Source: Sporosarcina cascadiensis (GTDB lineage Bacteria > Bacillota > Bacilli > Bacillales_A > Planococcaceae). Taken from it: a stretch of 64,000 nt of DNA. The notes below the pieces were generated by a model. It saw only the letters and a program-made list of their open reading frames with translations. It searched no databases and was not told the DNA's origin. Position numbers and translations under genes: made by a program. The DNA is taken from NCBI RefSeq assembly GCF_009650995.1, contig NZ_WHVV01000009.1:62001-126000 (forward strand), read 5' to 3'. Positions 8,388 to 17,305 of the stretch are shown here, one piece after another; position 1 is the stretch's first letter; each line of letters starts with the position of its first letter.

Positions 8388-10280
8388 ATGAAGAAAATAG
8401 ATTGGCCCAAGCATTCCGTACTCATTATCGCATTGATCGCCACTTGGCTGACAACATATATCGGCTACTTAACCAGCTTCAATATGAACATCGATAATGC
8501 TATGCAGCAATTTATCCTATTTATCAATCCGCTGACATTCCTGGCGTTTGTATATGGGATCGCATTGTTTATTAAAAAGACGAAGACCCGTAACCGATAT
8601 ATTGTAACAATCAGCATACTTACATCCATCGTGATGTTCAGCAACGCGGTATTCTATCGCTTCTTTACGGATTTCATCACACTTCCGTTACTGTTCCAAA
8701 CAAGTAACTTTGCAGATTTAAGTTCTTCTATTACAGAGAACATGCATTTTCTCGATGTGTTTTTCTTTACTGATGTTATTATCATACTGCTTGCAATTCG
8801 CTTTATTCCTCAGGAGCCCCTTCAGACCACAGGAAGAAAAATGGGTCGCAAAGTTTACTTTGCAGCAGCTGCCACCTTGCTGATGTTCAACTTGGCCATG
8901 GCAGAGGCACAGCGTCCGCAATTGTTGACACGCAGTTTTGACCGCGAGCTATTAGTGAAAAACATCGGGGCATATAACTATCATTTATATGATCTGTTCG
9001 TTCAGTCCAAGTCACATGCTCAGCGTACATTTGCAGATGGGACTGAACTGACTGAAATAGAGAACTACGTAAAGGCTAACCGTGCACAGCCGGATCCTAA
9101 AATGTTCGGTACAGCTGAAGGCCGCAACGTCATTATCGTTTCATTGGAATCTTTACAGAACTTTGTCATCAATAATGAGATGGACGGTCATGAGATCACG
9201 CCATTCCTTAACGAACTGACAAATGATAAGGATACATTCTATTTTGATAACTTTTATCATCAGACAGGCTTAGGCAAAACTTCAGATTCTGAGTTTATCG
9301 CAGAGAATTCACTGTATGGCCGTAACGGCAGCGCAGTTTTCTTCACACACAGCGGCAATTCGTATAATTCATTATCCGAAAGCCTGAATGATAATGGTTA
9401 TTTCACCAGTGTCATGCATGCCAACAGGAAAAGTTTCTGGAACCGTGATATTATGTATAAAGCGCTTGACGTCCAAAAGTTCTATGACGTAGACAGCTAT
9501 ACAATTGGCGAAGGCGAGGCAGTTAACTGGGGAATGAAGGATATTCCATTCTTGGAACAGTCGGTAGAACTGATGAAGGATATGCCGAAACCGTTTGGAA
9601 CTCGAATGATAACCTTGACTAATCACCATCCATTTGATTTGGATGAAGAAGATATGATGATTCCTGCGTATACTTCTAATTCCAATACGCTGAATAAATA
9701 TTTCCAGTCAGTTCGTTATATGGATGAAGCCATAAAAATCTTCTTTGAAGATTTGAAGAAAAATGATTTATATGATAACTCTATTATCGTAATGTACGGT
9801 GATCATTATGGTATTTCGGAAAATCATAACAAAGCGATGGGCATGTACATGGATAAAGAAATCACACCGTTTGATAATGCCGAACTGCAAAAAGTTCCAT
9901 TGTTCATCCATATCCCGGGCTCAGGCAAAGGGAAGCAAATGGATGAGCTGGCAGGACAAATCGACTTGCGTCCGACCATTCTTCACTTATTGGGGATTGA
10001 CACAAAAGCGGATATGCAATTTGGTTCTGACATCTTCTCACCAGACCATGAACCATTTGTCATTTTCCGTGACGGCCGACTGGTGACAGATAAGAATATT
10101 TATGCACAGGAAGTCTGCTATGATATCGAAACGGGAGAGCCGACTGATGAAGCGCAGTGTGAACCGTATGTGGAACGCGCAACGACTGAATTGAATTATT
10201 CAGATACGATCATCAATGGCGATTTGCTTCGTTTCAAAGAACGAGAAGATGGCAGTCCGGAGATAAAAGAAAGCAAATAA
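8388..10280 (+). CDS. yqgS: Lipoteichoic acid synthase family protein (LtaS/YqgS type)
   Basis: This 630-residue enzyme polymerises glycerol phosphate from phosphatidylglycerol into lipoteichoic acid or its primer at the outer membrane face. Five membrane helices lie in about residues 5-185, followed by an extracellular sulfatase-fold domain. The catalytic threonine is T298 in GLGKTSDSEF (T300 in S. aureus LtaS). Metal-site words SLESLQN and YGDHYGISE are present. ATG 8388 is preferred, with GGAAG 7 bases before it; another ATG at 8370 is possible. Position near yqgQ and before yqgU matches B. subtilis yqgS. Whether it is the main LtaS or a paralog cannot be told here. Confidence 0.9.
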   Translation: MKKIDWPKHSVLIIALIATWLTTYIGYLTSFNMNIDNAMQQFILFINPLTFLAFVYGIALFIKKTKTRNRYIVTISILTSIVMFSNAVFYRFFTDFITLPLLFQTSNFADLSSSITENMHFLDVFFFTDVIIILLAIRFIPQEPLQTTGRKMGRKVYFAAAATLLMFNLAMAEAQRPQLLTRSFDRELLVKNIGAYNYHLYDLFVQSKSHAQRTFADGTELTEIENYVKANRAQPDPKMFGTAEGRNVIIVSLESLQNFVINNEMDGHEITPFLNELTNDKDTFYFDNFYHQTGLGKTSDSEFIAENSLYGRNGSAVFFTHSGNSYNSLSESLNDNGYFTSVMHANRKSFWNRDIMYKALDVQKFYDVDSYTIGEGEAVNWGMKDIPFLEQSVELMKDMPKPFGTRMITLTNHHPFDLDEEDMMIPAYTSNSNTLNKYFQSVRYMDEAIKIFFEDLKKNDLYDNSIIVMYGDHYGISENHNKAMGMYMDKEITPFDNAELQKVPLFIHIPGSGKGKQMDELAGQIDLRPTILHLLGIDTKADMQFGSDIFSPDHEPFVIFRDGRLVTDKNIYAQEVCYDIETGEPTDEAQCEPYVERATTELNYSDTIINGDLLRFKEREDGSPEIKESK

Positions 10281-10286
10281 GTGGAG

Positions 10287-10324
10287 AGAGCTGTGCGGCC
10301 GACATGCCGTGCAGTTCTTTTTAT
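10287..10324 (+). terminator. Terminator after the LtaS-type gene
   Basis: An 11- to 12-bp stem with some G-U pairs (10287-10298 with 10307-10318) is followed by TTTTTA. Confidence 0.65.
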
Positions 10325-10360
10325 TTATATTGTACAGAAATCTGGAAAAGGGGAAATGCT

Positions 10361-11386
10361 TTGAAGCGGACCATTTTGATGATCTCACTGTCCCTATTCT
10401 TAGTGGGCTGTGAGCAAACGGAAACAGAAAGACACGTAGAGACGGACAATCCTGGAATTGTCAAAGAAGTGTTTGCTCCGAAAAAACTGCCGCGTGCGGA
10501 GGGAGAGATTCGATTCGTGGCAGGATGGTGGGATGAAGAGCAAATTCTTTATATAGATCATCAAGAAGGATTAGACCGGCTGCGTTCATTTAATATAGCC
10601 ACAGGCAACGTACATACGATGTTTACGGATCAGGCTGCTATTTCAGAAGTACTGATTCATCCATCGAAAGAACAAGTATTAATAAAAACGGCAAATCATG
10701 CAACAGAGGCAAATATAGCGATACTCGATAAAGACATGAAAATTCTGGATGAAGTAACTGTCGAATCATCTGAACTTGAAATTCAGTGGAATGCGGTTGA
10801 TTCAAACCAGCTGCTGATCTCTGCATTTCAAGAAGACTGGAGCTTTCAGGTTATGCATTACGATATTAATGAGCGAAGGATACAGCCGATAGAAGTTGAC
10901 AATCCATTTCCTAAATGGCTTGGAAAAGACCAGATCGTCTATTTGGATGACAGTGAATTAATTAAAGAGACGTTTGAAAAGAAAGAAAAAGAAGTCTTGG
11001 CTGCTGATACGGAGGAACTCCACAATTCAGCTGGTCAATTGCTGGTAGAATCGGCAGGCGAAGACCACAAAGAATATGCGGTGTTAGACAGCGACGGGGA
11101 AGAGAAGTATAGCTGGCAAGCGGAAACTTCTTCAGAAACGATTGAAGATGTCGAATTTATTGATGAAGATAATATTATTATGTCAACTAGAGAAGAAATA
11201 TCTGATGATGATCAATCTGCGGTCTTCATTCACAGGCAAGAGGGACAGGAAGTAAAGCGATATGAAACCACTGCTGAAGGCGGAATGATCGATTGTTCGC
11301 CGGACGGCAACTCCTGCCTGGTGGGGTACAGTTTAGATACCATATTACAGCTGGATACAGGCGAGACAATGAAATGGACAGAATAA
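10361..11386 (+). CDS. yqgU: YqgU-like lipoprotein
   Basis: This is a 341-residue lipoprotein. The TTG at 10361 (AAAAGGGG 6 bases upstream) starts a short lipoprotein signal ending in the lipobox LVGC at residue 18 or so. The rest is acidic with repeated strand-turn blocks of about 40-50 residues, as in a beta-propeller (for example FNIATGNVHT and MHYDINERRI). The fold is inference. The function of YqgU is unknown. It is placed right after the LTA-synthase gene, as in B. subtilis, so a surface role is plausible. Confidence 0.75.
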   Translation: MKRTILMISLSLFLVGCEQTETERHVETDNPGIVKEVFAPKKLPRAEGEIRFVAGWWDEEQILYIDHQEGLDRLRSFNIATGNVHTMFTDQAAISEVLIHPSKEQVLIKTANHATEANIAILDKDMKILDEVTVESSELEIQWNAVDSNQLLISAFQEDWSFQVMHYDINERRIQPIEVDNPFPKWLGKDQIVYLDDSELIKETFEKKEKEVLAADTEELHNSAGQLLVESAGEDHKEYAVLDSDGEEKYSWQAETSSETIEDVEFIDEDNIIMSTREEISDDDQSAVFIHRQEGQEVKRYETTAEGGMIDCSPDGNSCLVGYSLDTILQLDTGETMKWTE

Positions 11387-11427
11387 AAAATAAGGACGGC
11401 CTCAGTAAAGAGGTGTCCTTATTTTTT
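11385..11427. terminator. Bidirectional terminator between yqgU and yqgW
   Basis: A 12-bp stem AAAAATAAGGAC / GTCCTTATTTTT (11386-11397 with 11415-11426) lies between convergent genes with A and T runs at both ends. Confidence 0.8.
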
Positions 11428-11435
11428 GGAACTTA

Positions 11436-11618
11436 TTATTTGTGTAGCTGTGGCGGGTATCCTGCATATATAACAGTAGCAATCGTAAATCCTCCGATAA
11501 CTACAACAGTTACCACATTGAAAACTATACTTAAAAGATTCCGCTCTTTAAAAGCTTGGACCGTTCCAAAGACTGCTAAGATTGCAATCAATCCAAAAAT
11601 GATGACCAATAAATTCAT
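11436..11618 (-). CDS. yqgW: DUF2759-family small membrane protein (YqgW-like)
   Basis: This 60-residue protein has two membrane helices (about 3-22 and 29-51) separated by the short KERNLL turn, matching DUF2759. An AAAGGAG site lies upstream of the ATG at 11618. No function is known. It is convergent with yqgU and divergent from yqgX, the arrangement found in B. subtilis. Confidence 0.75.
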   Translation of the reverse strand: MNLLVIIFGLIAILAVFGTVQAFKERNLLSIVFNVVTVVVIGGFTIATVIYAGYPPQLHK

Positions 11619-11776
11619 TGAGTAGACACTCCTTTCAACATTGAAAAAATGAATGCCGTATAGCGATATTCCTCCTCTATTGTACTGTTAATGAAACGTT
11701 TTGTCGAGATTAAATAGTGACGATTGTTTGAAATATGTATTGGCATTCATTAATATTAGAAAAAGAGGTGAGTTAA

Positions 11777-12412
11777 TTGAAAATACATATCCATCCGCTT
11801 GGCCCAATCCAGACGAATTGTTACGTTGTGGAAGACGAAGACAAGAATTGTTTGGTGTTTGATCCGGGAGATGAAAGCGACGCGCTGCTTGCTGAACTGC
11901 AGAAGCTTTCACTAAAGCCGGCAGCTATCCTGCTGACACATGCGCATTTCGATCATATCGGCGCTATTGAGGCGATCCGGCAGGCATATGATATTCCGGT
12001 GTATCTGCATAGCGCTGAAAAAGACTGGCTAGGAAACGCTGATTTAAACGGCTCCGGTAAATATCCAATGCTGCCGAATGTCGTATGCAGCCCTGCAGAC
12101 GTATTGCTGAATAACGAAAAAAGTTTGCAGGTCGGGCCTTTCATAATGGGAATTCGCTATACACCCGGTCATTCGCCAGGAAGCATCTCCTATGTCTTTG
12201 AGGACGAGGGATTTGCGATTGTAGGGGATACGCTGTTTAAAGGAAGTATAGGACGTACCGACCTGCCAGGAGGCAATACGGAAACGCTTTTAGCTTCCAT
12301 CCATAACGAACTGCTGTCACTTGACGAAGAACTGGTGATTTACCCGGGCCATGGGCCTGCGACGACACCGGGGATTGAACAAGATCAAAATCCATTCCTG
12401 CATGGTTTCTAA
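11777..12412 (+). CDS. yqgX: MBL-fold metallo-hydrolase (glyoxalase II-like, YqgX)
   Basis: This cytoplasmic metallo-beta-lactamase-fold hydrolase has 211 residues. The dinuclear metal motif T-H55-A-H57-F-D59-H60 and later ligands in TPGHSPGS and YPGHGPAT are all present. The short form lacks the C-terminal lid of classic glyoxalase II, so the substrate may be a small thioester (S-lactoyl-bacillithiol is an inference from B. subtilis YqgX-type proteins). TTG start with AAAGAGGTGAG upstream. Confidence 0.88.
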   Translation: MKIHIHPLGPIQTNCYVVEDEDKNCLVFDPGDESDALLAELQKLSLKPAAILLTHAHFDHIGAIEAIRQAYDIPVYLHSAEKDWLGNADLNGSGKYPMLPNVVCSPADVLLNNEKSLQVGPFIMGIRYTPGHSPGSISYVFEDEGFAIVGDTLFKGSIGRTDLPGGNTETLLASIHNELLSLDEELVIYPGHGPATTPGIEQDQNPFLHGF

Positions 12413-12424
12413 AAGAATTTGTAC

Positions 12425-12466
12425 AAAACAAAAAACAGCTCTCTGTGAAGAGGCTGTTTTTTGTAT
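12425..12466. terminator. Bidirectional terminator between yqgX and yqgY
   Basis: The stem AAAAAACAGC / GCTGTTTTTT (12430-12439 with 12453-12462) continues inward through CTCT / AGAG, and lies between convergent genes. Confidence 0.85.
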
Positions 12467-12473
12467 GTACGGA

Positions 12474-12716
12474 TTAGTGTCCTGCACCTTGTACATGAAT
12501 AAATATGGAATAGTAACTGAAACCAACCATGAACATCATTAAGTATGCTCCGAATAAGTACATGTACATACGCTCTGAAAGTTTCAAGTATCCAAGCAGT
12601 ACGAAGAAGATAGTGCTTGCGACCAACAGTAAAGAAGCAGGAATCATGTTTCCAACATAGAACATGACCGCAAAAATACCTGTCCAGAATCCGCAAAGTT
12701 TGAACATATTATCCAT
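12474..12716 (-). CDS. yqgY: DUF2626-family small membrane protein (YqgY-like)
   Basis: This 80-residue protein has three hydrophobic helices (about 7-24, 27-43, 49-72) and the signature start MDNMFKLCGFWTGIFAVMF, matching DUF2626/YqgY. No function is established. A GGAGGG site lies 8 bases upstream of the ATG. It is convergent with yqgX as in B. subtilis. Confidence 0.8.
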   Translation of the reverse strand: MDNMFKLCGFWTGIFAVMFYVGNMIPASLLLVASTIFFVLLGYLKLSERMYMYLFGAYLMMFMVGFSYYSIFIHVQGAGH

Positions 12717-12925
12717 CTACGCGTCCCTCCTTCACAACAATACAATAAGCTCTTATCCATTATAATAGAACGCCGGCCTAAAAGTAAACTCCAATCAATT
12801 TCACATTGTGACAAAAAAGTGTACTTGTGCAAGCGGCTTACCAAAATGCTCATCATAAACGTCAATTAAATCTGCGAATGATCAGCTGCCCTTAGTATAC
12901 CAGAACTTGGGGCGAAAATAATATG

Positions 12926-12957
12926 AAAATTCATTTTTGATCCGAAAATACGCTTTG
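12926..12957 (+). promoter_or_regulatory. Candidate ComK boxes upstream of comGA
   Basis: Two AT-boxes are visible: AAAATTCATTTTT (12926-12938) fits AAAA-N5-TTTT perfectly, and AAAATACGCTTTG (12945-12957) fits at 7 of 8 fixed positions. Pairs of such boxes are the binding site of the competence regulator ComK. They lie 60-90 bases upstream of the candidate comG promoter. The rest of the 380-base gap holds no gene I can support. Confidence 0.55.
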
Positions 12958-13016
12958 AAAATTATTAATGGCGCCTAAATTCTATTGAAAAATGAATAGT
13001 CTCAAATGAATACAAC

Positions 13017-13045
13017 TTTTCAACAATTTCAATCCGTTATATACT
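13017..13045 (+). promoter_or_regulatory. Candidate comG operon promoter
   Basis: TTTTCA (13017-13022), a 17-base spacer and TATACT (13040-13045) lie about 50 bases before comGA. The weak -35 fits an activator-dependent promoter. Confidence 0.4.
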
Positions 13046-13096
13046 CCTGCTTAAGATGAAAAGTGGTCTTTCATCAGACGAAGAAAGGGGAGAATT

Positions 13097-14101
13097 ATGG
13101 AACTCACAGCGAACCCGATTGAAAAAACCTGTTTTCAGCTGTTGGAGAAAGCAATCCAGTCTGAAGCGACCGACCTGCATTTTGTCCCGACGTCTGATGG
13201 CTATAATGTAGCGATCCGTAAACATGCCGTCTTCTCAAAAATTGGCCAATTTCCTCAAACATTAGGCAGCCGTTTAATTTCCTTCTATAAATTCCTGTCT
13301 TCACTGGATATCAGTGAACAGCGGCGTCCTCAAAGCGGTTCTTTTCACCGGTCCTTCTCCGATCAAAATTTTTCATTCCGTGTCTCTACGATACCTTCCA
13401 TTCAATTACGCGAAAGTGTGGCAATCCGGATTCAAAAACATGACAAAATCGTGCCGCTGTCAGAATTATGCATGAAACCAGAGTGGACCAGACAGTTATC
13501 TGAGGCTGCTGCATTCAAACAAGGTCTGTTTTTAGTGACAGGACCGACAGGATCGGGCAAGACGACAACTTTATATTCGCTGACTGCTCACTGCGTGAAC
13601 CGGTTGGAGAGGCATGTCATCTCATTAGAAGACCCGGTTGAGAATAATCACAGCCATCTGCTGCAGATTCAGGTAAATGAACGATCCGGAATTACTTATT
13701 CTGCAGGATTGAAAGCTATTTTGCGTCATTCGCCCGATGTAATTATGATAGGCGAAATACGCGATGCGGAAACAGCGAAAATAGCTGTAGAAGCCGCGCT
13801 GACAGGGCATCTTGTCCTGAGTACAGTTCATGCGAAAGATCCCGTTGGCTGCCTGTATCGACTACTGGATTTAGGAATTCATCTGGAAGAGCTTCGGCAA
13901 ACGGTCATTGCCATTTCAGCGCAGCGTTTAGTGACGAATTCGACAGGGGATACAGTGGCGGTGTTTGAAATTTTACAAGACCTTCAAATTGAGGAAGCAG
14001 CTGAAGCCATTACCAAAGGGCAGCGTTTTTCACTGCCTGTTGAGCAAAAAATTGAAACGCAGTCGGCGCTCTATGAAAAGGCAATCCATGCAGCAGATTA
14101 A
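13097..14101 (+). CDS. comGA: Competence type IV pilus ATPase ComGA
   Basis: This cytoplasmic secretion ATPase of the PilB/GspE family drives assembly of the competence pseudopilus. It has 334 residues. Walker A GPTGSGKT is at 149-156, followed by the Asp box near VISLEDPVE, Walker B DVIMIGEIRD and the His box LVLSTVHAKD. The GspE N-terminal domain is short, as in Bacillus ComGA. The zinc-binding four-cysteine motif of PilB is absent. GGGGAG precedes the ATG. It is first in a seven-gene operon, and its 3' end overlaps comGB. Confidence 0.95.
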   Translation: MELTANPIEKTCFQLLEKAIQSEATDLHFVPTSDGYNVAIRKHAVFSKIGQFPQTLGSRLISFYKFLSSLDISEQRRPQSGSFHRSFSDQNFSFRVSTIPSIQLRESVAIRIQKHDKIVPLSELCMKPEWTRQLSEAAAFKQGLFLVTGPTGSGKTTTLYSLTAHCVNRLERHVISLEDPVENNHSHLLQIQVNERSGITYSAGLKAILRHSPDVIMIGEIRDAETAKIAVEAALTGHLVLSTVHAKDPVGCLYRLLDLGIHLEELRQTVIAISAQRLVTNSTGDTVAVFEILQDLQIEEAAEAITKGQRFSLPVEQKIETQSALYEKAIHAAD

Positions 14102-15131
14102 ATTTGCCAGGAAACAGAAGTTGGAGAAACCTGCCGAGTTTTTACAGCGGCTTTCCATTTTGCTTCAGGAAGGATATACATTTCATGAAGGATTGATTCT
14201 CATTTTGCCTTATCATACGAAGGATTATGAAGAGAAGCTGATACAAGTGGAGAACGAATTAAAAATGGGCTATGGCGTCTCTTACATATTGAAGAGTTTA
14301 GGATTCAGCAACAGTATGATGCTGCCGATAGTCATTGCGGAAGTGGACGGTAATTTAATTCGGGCTTTACATGAAGTGTCGGCAAGGGTCAGCCGTTCGC
14401 ACGAGAAAAAACAGCAGCTCAAAAAAATAATGGCATACCCGGCAGTTTTGTTTACCTTCTTATTAATATTATTAGTAGCATTTCGCCAGTTTTTCCTGCC
14501 GAATTTCGAGGCATTGACAATCCTGCGTTCTAGTGAACAGTCAGGAATTGTTCAATACTTGCCTAAACTAGTCTCTTCTATTCCGGATTTACTGCTCATT
14601 GTGCTGATCATATCCACTGTTGCCATAATTACGCTGAATCTGTGGATGAAGAAAATGACCGCTGCAGAAAAATTAAAAAGACTGCTGAAAGTACCAGTCG
14701 CAGGACTATTTTACAGTGAGATGAAAACCAAAGATTTAGCAAGTGAACTTGGCAGTTTATTGCAGTCCGGACTCTCATTGCAAAGTGCGCTGAATGTTTT
14801 ACATGAACAAGAGGAAGATTTGATCCTTGCTGAAATCACCAGGCAATTGAGTACGCATGTCATCTACGGAGAACCTTTACATGAGGCAATCCGCCTGACG
14901 GACGGTTTATCTGCCCGTTTGGCTGATTTTGCGAAACACGGAGCGGACAGCGGCTATTTACCGAAAGAACTGCTGATCTACAGTGAACATACGAACGATC
15001 TGTTGGAAGAAAGATTGAACAGATGGCTTGCAATCCTGCAGCCCGCTTTATTCGGCATGCTGGCAATCTGCATATTACTGGCTTATCTGGCAATCTTACT
15101 GCCGGTATACAGGATGATCGACACGATATAA
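14088..15131 (+). CDS. comGB: Competence pilus membrane platform protein ComGB
   Basis: This polytopic inner-membrane platform protein of the PilC/GspF family carries two T2SSF repeats (about residues 15-130 and 220-340) and three membrane helices (about 110-130, 165-190, 320-345). It is 347 residues from the ATG at 14088, which overlaps the comGA end by 14 bases with an AAAGG site upstream. It partners with ComGA to assemble the pseudopilus. A second in-frame ATG at 14073 is possible. Confidence 0.93.
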   Translation: MQQIKFARKQKLEKPAEFLQRLSILLQEGYTFHEGLILILPYHTKDYEEKLIQVENELKMGYGVSYILKSLGFSNSMMLPIVIAEVDGNLIRALHEVSARVSRSHEKKQQLKKIMAYPAVLFTFLLILLVAFRQFFLPNFEALTILRSSEQSGIVQYLPKLVSSIPDLLLIVLIISTVAIITLNLWMKKMTAAEKLKRLLKVPVAGLFYSEMKTKDLASELGSLLQSGLSLQSALNVLHEQEEDLILAEITRQLSTHVIYGEPLHEAIRLTDGLSARLADFAKHGADSGYLPKELLIYSEHTNDLLEERLNRWLAILQPALFGMLAICILLAYLAILLPVYRMIDTI

Positions 15132-15144
15132 AGGGGGAAAAGAA

Positions 15145-15453
15145 TTGATTAAGAAATTGCACAGCAATGAAAAAGGTTTTACGTTAATCGAAATGATGAT
15201 TGTACTTCTCATTATCACTATTCTAGTTTTAATCGCGATTCCGAATGTGACGAAGCACTCCAAATCGATTGATGAAAAAGGCTGCGCTGCTTATATTAAA
15301 ATGGTAGAAGGCCAGGTGCAAGCTTATAAGATGGATAAAAAGTCTATACCGAGCCTCAGCAGTTTAGAAACAGAAGGTTATTTGCCGGAAACTCCTACAT
15401 GTCCAGACGGCACAGCAATAACAATAGATGCCGATGGAAAGGTCGGATCCTAA
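15145..15453 (+). CDS. comGC: Competence major pseudopilin ComGC
   Basis: This is the 102-residue major pseudopilin. It shows the prepilin peptidase site KG^FTLIEMMIVLLIITILVL, with cleavage after Gly by ComC and methylation of the new Phe. Two cysteines in the C-terminal part (CAAYIK and PTCPDG) could form the intramolecular disulfide made by BdbDC in B. subtilis. TTG start behind AAAGGGGG. Confidence 0.95.
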   Translation: MIKKLHSNEKGFTLIEMMIVLLIITILVLIAIPNVTKHSKSIDEKGCAAYIKMVEGQVQAYKMDKKSIPSLSSLETEGYLPETPTCPDGTAITIDADGKVGS

Positions 15454-15459
15454 AAATAG

Positions 15460-15903
15460 ATGAAATTCTTTAAACGGCAGAATGGCTTTACATTTGTTGA
15501 ACTTTTGCTCGTACTCTCGATCTTAGTCGTACTTACCGCTGTTATTTTGCCGTTCAGCGAAAAGCGGCTCAATCAAATGACAGAAGAAGATGCATTAAAA
15601 GCTTTTATGGCAACAGTCCACGAAACGCAGCTATATGCGACAACGCACAAGGAGCATGTAAGGCTGAGATTCTCTGAAGGGGGAAGCGTCTATAAATCAC
15701 TTCGCAGCGATCTGTCAGTTTTTGCGTCGGGCCGTTTCCCTGAAGGAATGGTCAAAGTCCAGAATACTGGCTTGGTTGAATTAGAATTTCAGCCTTCAGG
15801 TAATATGTATCCTACAGGGAAATTGACTATTCGGACGAAAAACTCGGGAACGAAAACGATTACTTTTCAATTTGAAAGGGGGAGGATGCTGATCAATGGA
15901 TGA
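15460..15903 (+). CDS. comGD: Competence minor pseudopilin ComGD
   Basis: This 147-residue prepilin-like protein has the cleavage motif NG^FTFVELLLVLSILVVL at its N-terminus and a GspH-like globular C-terminal domain. It is a minor pseudopilin of the competence pilus. The ATG is 6 bases after comGC with little ribosome-site support, so coupling to comGC translation is likely. It overlaps comGE by 8 bases. Confidence 0.9.
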   Translation: MKFFKRQNGFTFVELLLVLSILVVLTAVILPFSEKRLNQMTEEDALKAFMATVHETQLYATTHKEHVRLRFSEGGSVYKSLRSDLSVFASGRFPEGMVKVQNTGLVELEFQPSGNMYPTGKLTIRTKNSGTKTITFQFERGRMLING

Positions 15904-16195
15904 AAAAGGGCAATCATGGCCGGAAGCAATGCTATCGTTGGTTATAGTTATGGTGATTTTCAGTTCATTGCTCCCTATGGCGACTCGTTTGACGACATCC
16001 GTTCTGATGAAGAAGAATATGATGATAGCTGCGGAAACAAGCTTTCAAGCGGCTATCCACTATCGTACAGGCGGGGAGATGGCGGGGGTCAGAACACATG
16101 AAGGCCTTGATTATCACTGGACAGTCTTCGCCAATGAAATTTGTGTGACATATGAAGAGCTGCGCGGTGTGCACAGTAAATGTACAGGTCTATGA
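15896..16195 (+). CDS. comGE: Competence minor pseudopilin ComGE
   Basis: This 99-residue protein has a short charged start, KG^QSWPEAMLSL and a hydrophobic helix, an atypical prepilin signal as seen in ComGE. The assignment relies mainly on position between comGD and comGF and on the N-terminal helix. GGGGGAGG lies just upstream, inside comGD. Confidence 0.8.
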   Translation: MDEKGQSWPEAMLSLVIVMVIFSSLLPMATRLTTSVLMKKNMMIAAETSFQAAIHYRTGGEMAGVRTHEGLDYHWTVFANEICVTYEELRGVHSKCTGL

Positions 16196-16626
16196 AACGT
16201 AAAAATGAAAAAGGTTTTTCTTTACTGGAGAGCTTGATCCAGTTGTTGATATTTTCCATGTTGATTCAGCTGACGGTATTATTCTTTTACTGGAAAGCGC
16301 CCATTCAATCGAGTTATCAAAGCGATTTTTTGGGTGAGTGGGAATTATTCTCTTTGGAGCTGCAGCAACTGCTTAAAGAAGTTGAATATGTTGAGGGACC
16401 GATGAACACGAGCGTTTCATTTAAAACAGAAAAAGGGTTGGTAACGATTCAGCTGTATAATCAGCTCATACGAAAAGTTGTCAGCGGGCAAGGACATGTG
16501 CCTTTATTGGTAGATGTTGCCTCTTGTCAGTTTACCGTTGAGGGGAATCGGCTGCAAGTGTCTGTAGAAAGGCTGGACGGTATCAAAAAAGAAAGGACGT
16601 TTGCGATTGGATTATATTCAGAATGA
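16192..16626 (+). CDS. comGF: Competence minor pseudopilin ComGF
   Basis: This 144-residue protein has the prepilin motif KG^FSLLESLIQLLIFSML and a C-terminal domain with LVTIQLYNQLIRKV, which fits ComGF. The ATG at 16192 overlaps the comGE stop as ATGA. An in-frame ATG at 16180 would give four more residues. It is co-translated within the comG operon. Confidence 0.88.
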   Translation: MKRKNEKGFSLLESLIQLLIFSMLIQLTVLFFYWKAPIQSSYQSDFLGEWELFSLELQQLLKEVEYVEGPMNTSVSFKTEKGLVTIQLYNQLIRKVVSGQGHVPLLVDVASCQFTVEGNRLQVSVERLDGIKKERTFAIGLYSE

Positions 16627-16786
16627 AAAAGGAGGGATGTTTGTTTTCGCCATAATTCTATTATTTTTCGTAAGCCTCTTTCTTTTTTCCCTTGTTTCAT
16701 GGCATGATAGCTTATATAGCATATATGACTCGCTCGAGATCTATTATGAACGGGAAGCAGTCAAATTAATGAAACGGGATGAATAA
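16607..16786 (+). CDS. comGG: Competence protein ComGG (short form)
   Basis: This short protein of 59 residues starts with TTG at 16607 (AAAGGA 9 bases upstream; TTG 16601 is the alternative). It has an EKGGMFVFAIILLFF prepilin-like helix and a short acidic tail. B. subtilis ComGG has about 124 residues, so this one lacks most of the globular part. Identity rests on its place as seventh gene of the comG operon and its N-terminal helix. Confidence 0.7.
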   Translation: MDYIQNEKGGMFVFAIILLFFVSLFLFSLVSWHDSLYSIYDSLEIYYEREAVKLMKRDE

Positions 16787-16788
16787 AC

Positions 16789-17295
16789 ATGAAAAGGATT
16801 TACTTGGTAGGATTTATGGGATGCGGGAAAAGTGCAATCGGCAAGCGGCTTCATTCACTGACAGACATTCCCTTTTACGATATGGACCATGAAATTTCGG
16901 ATGAGATGGAGCTGACAATTCCAGAAATTTTTGAGCAATACGGCGAACTTTTCTTCCGCAAGCTGGAAACGGAATTTTTAGCGTCTTTTCCCGAAGAATT
17001 TTGTATCGTCGCAACGGGCGGCGGTGTGGCGGTGAAAGAAGAAAATATCCGTTTAATGCGCGAAACAGGCATGGTTTTTTTCCTGAATGCTTCGTTTCGT
17101 GATATTTGGCGGAGAATTTCTACGGATGTCAACCGCCCGATCGTTCAGCAGTCTTCAAGAATGGAACTGGAATTGCTTTATAATACACGCAAGCCAAAGT
17201 ATTTGCAGGCCAGTCATTTTACTGTCGAAACAACAGGAAAGTCTCTCACTGAAATTGCAGAGTATATTATCTTCCAGATTGAAAGGTATCAATAA
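16789..17295 (+). CDS. aroK: Shikimate kinase
   Basis: This cytoplasmic enzyme phosphorylates shikimate with ATP in aromatic amino acid synthesis. It has 168 residues, with Walker A GFMGCGKS at 8-15, the shikimate-binding D-x-D pattern DMDHEI and the GGG motif ATGGGVA. It begins 2 bases after comGG with a weak ribosome site, so it is probably read with the comG operon; in B. subtilis the shikimate kinase gene is elsewhere. That would tie aromatic synthesis partly to competence transcription unless an internal promoter exists. Confidence 0.93.
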   Translation: MKRIYLVGFMGCGKSAIGKRLHSLTDIPFYDMDHEISDEMELTIPEIFEQYGELFFRKLETEFLASFPEEFCIVATGGGVAVKEENIRLMRETGMVFFLNASFRDIWRRISTDVNRPIVQQSSRMELELLYNTRKPKYLQASHFTVETTGKSLTEIAEYIIFQIERYQ

Positions 17296-17305
17296 TTGTC
17301 AAATG

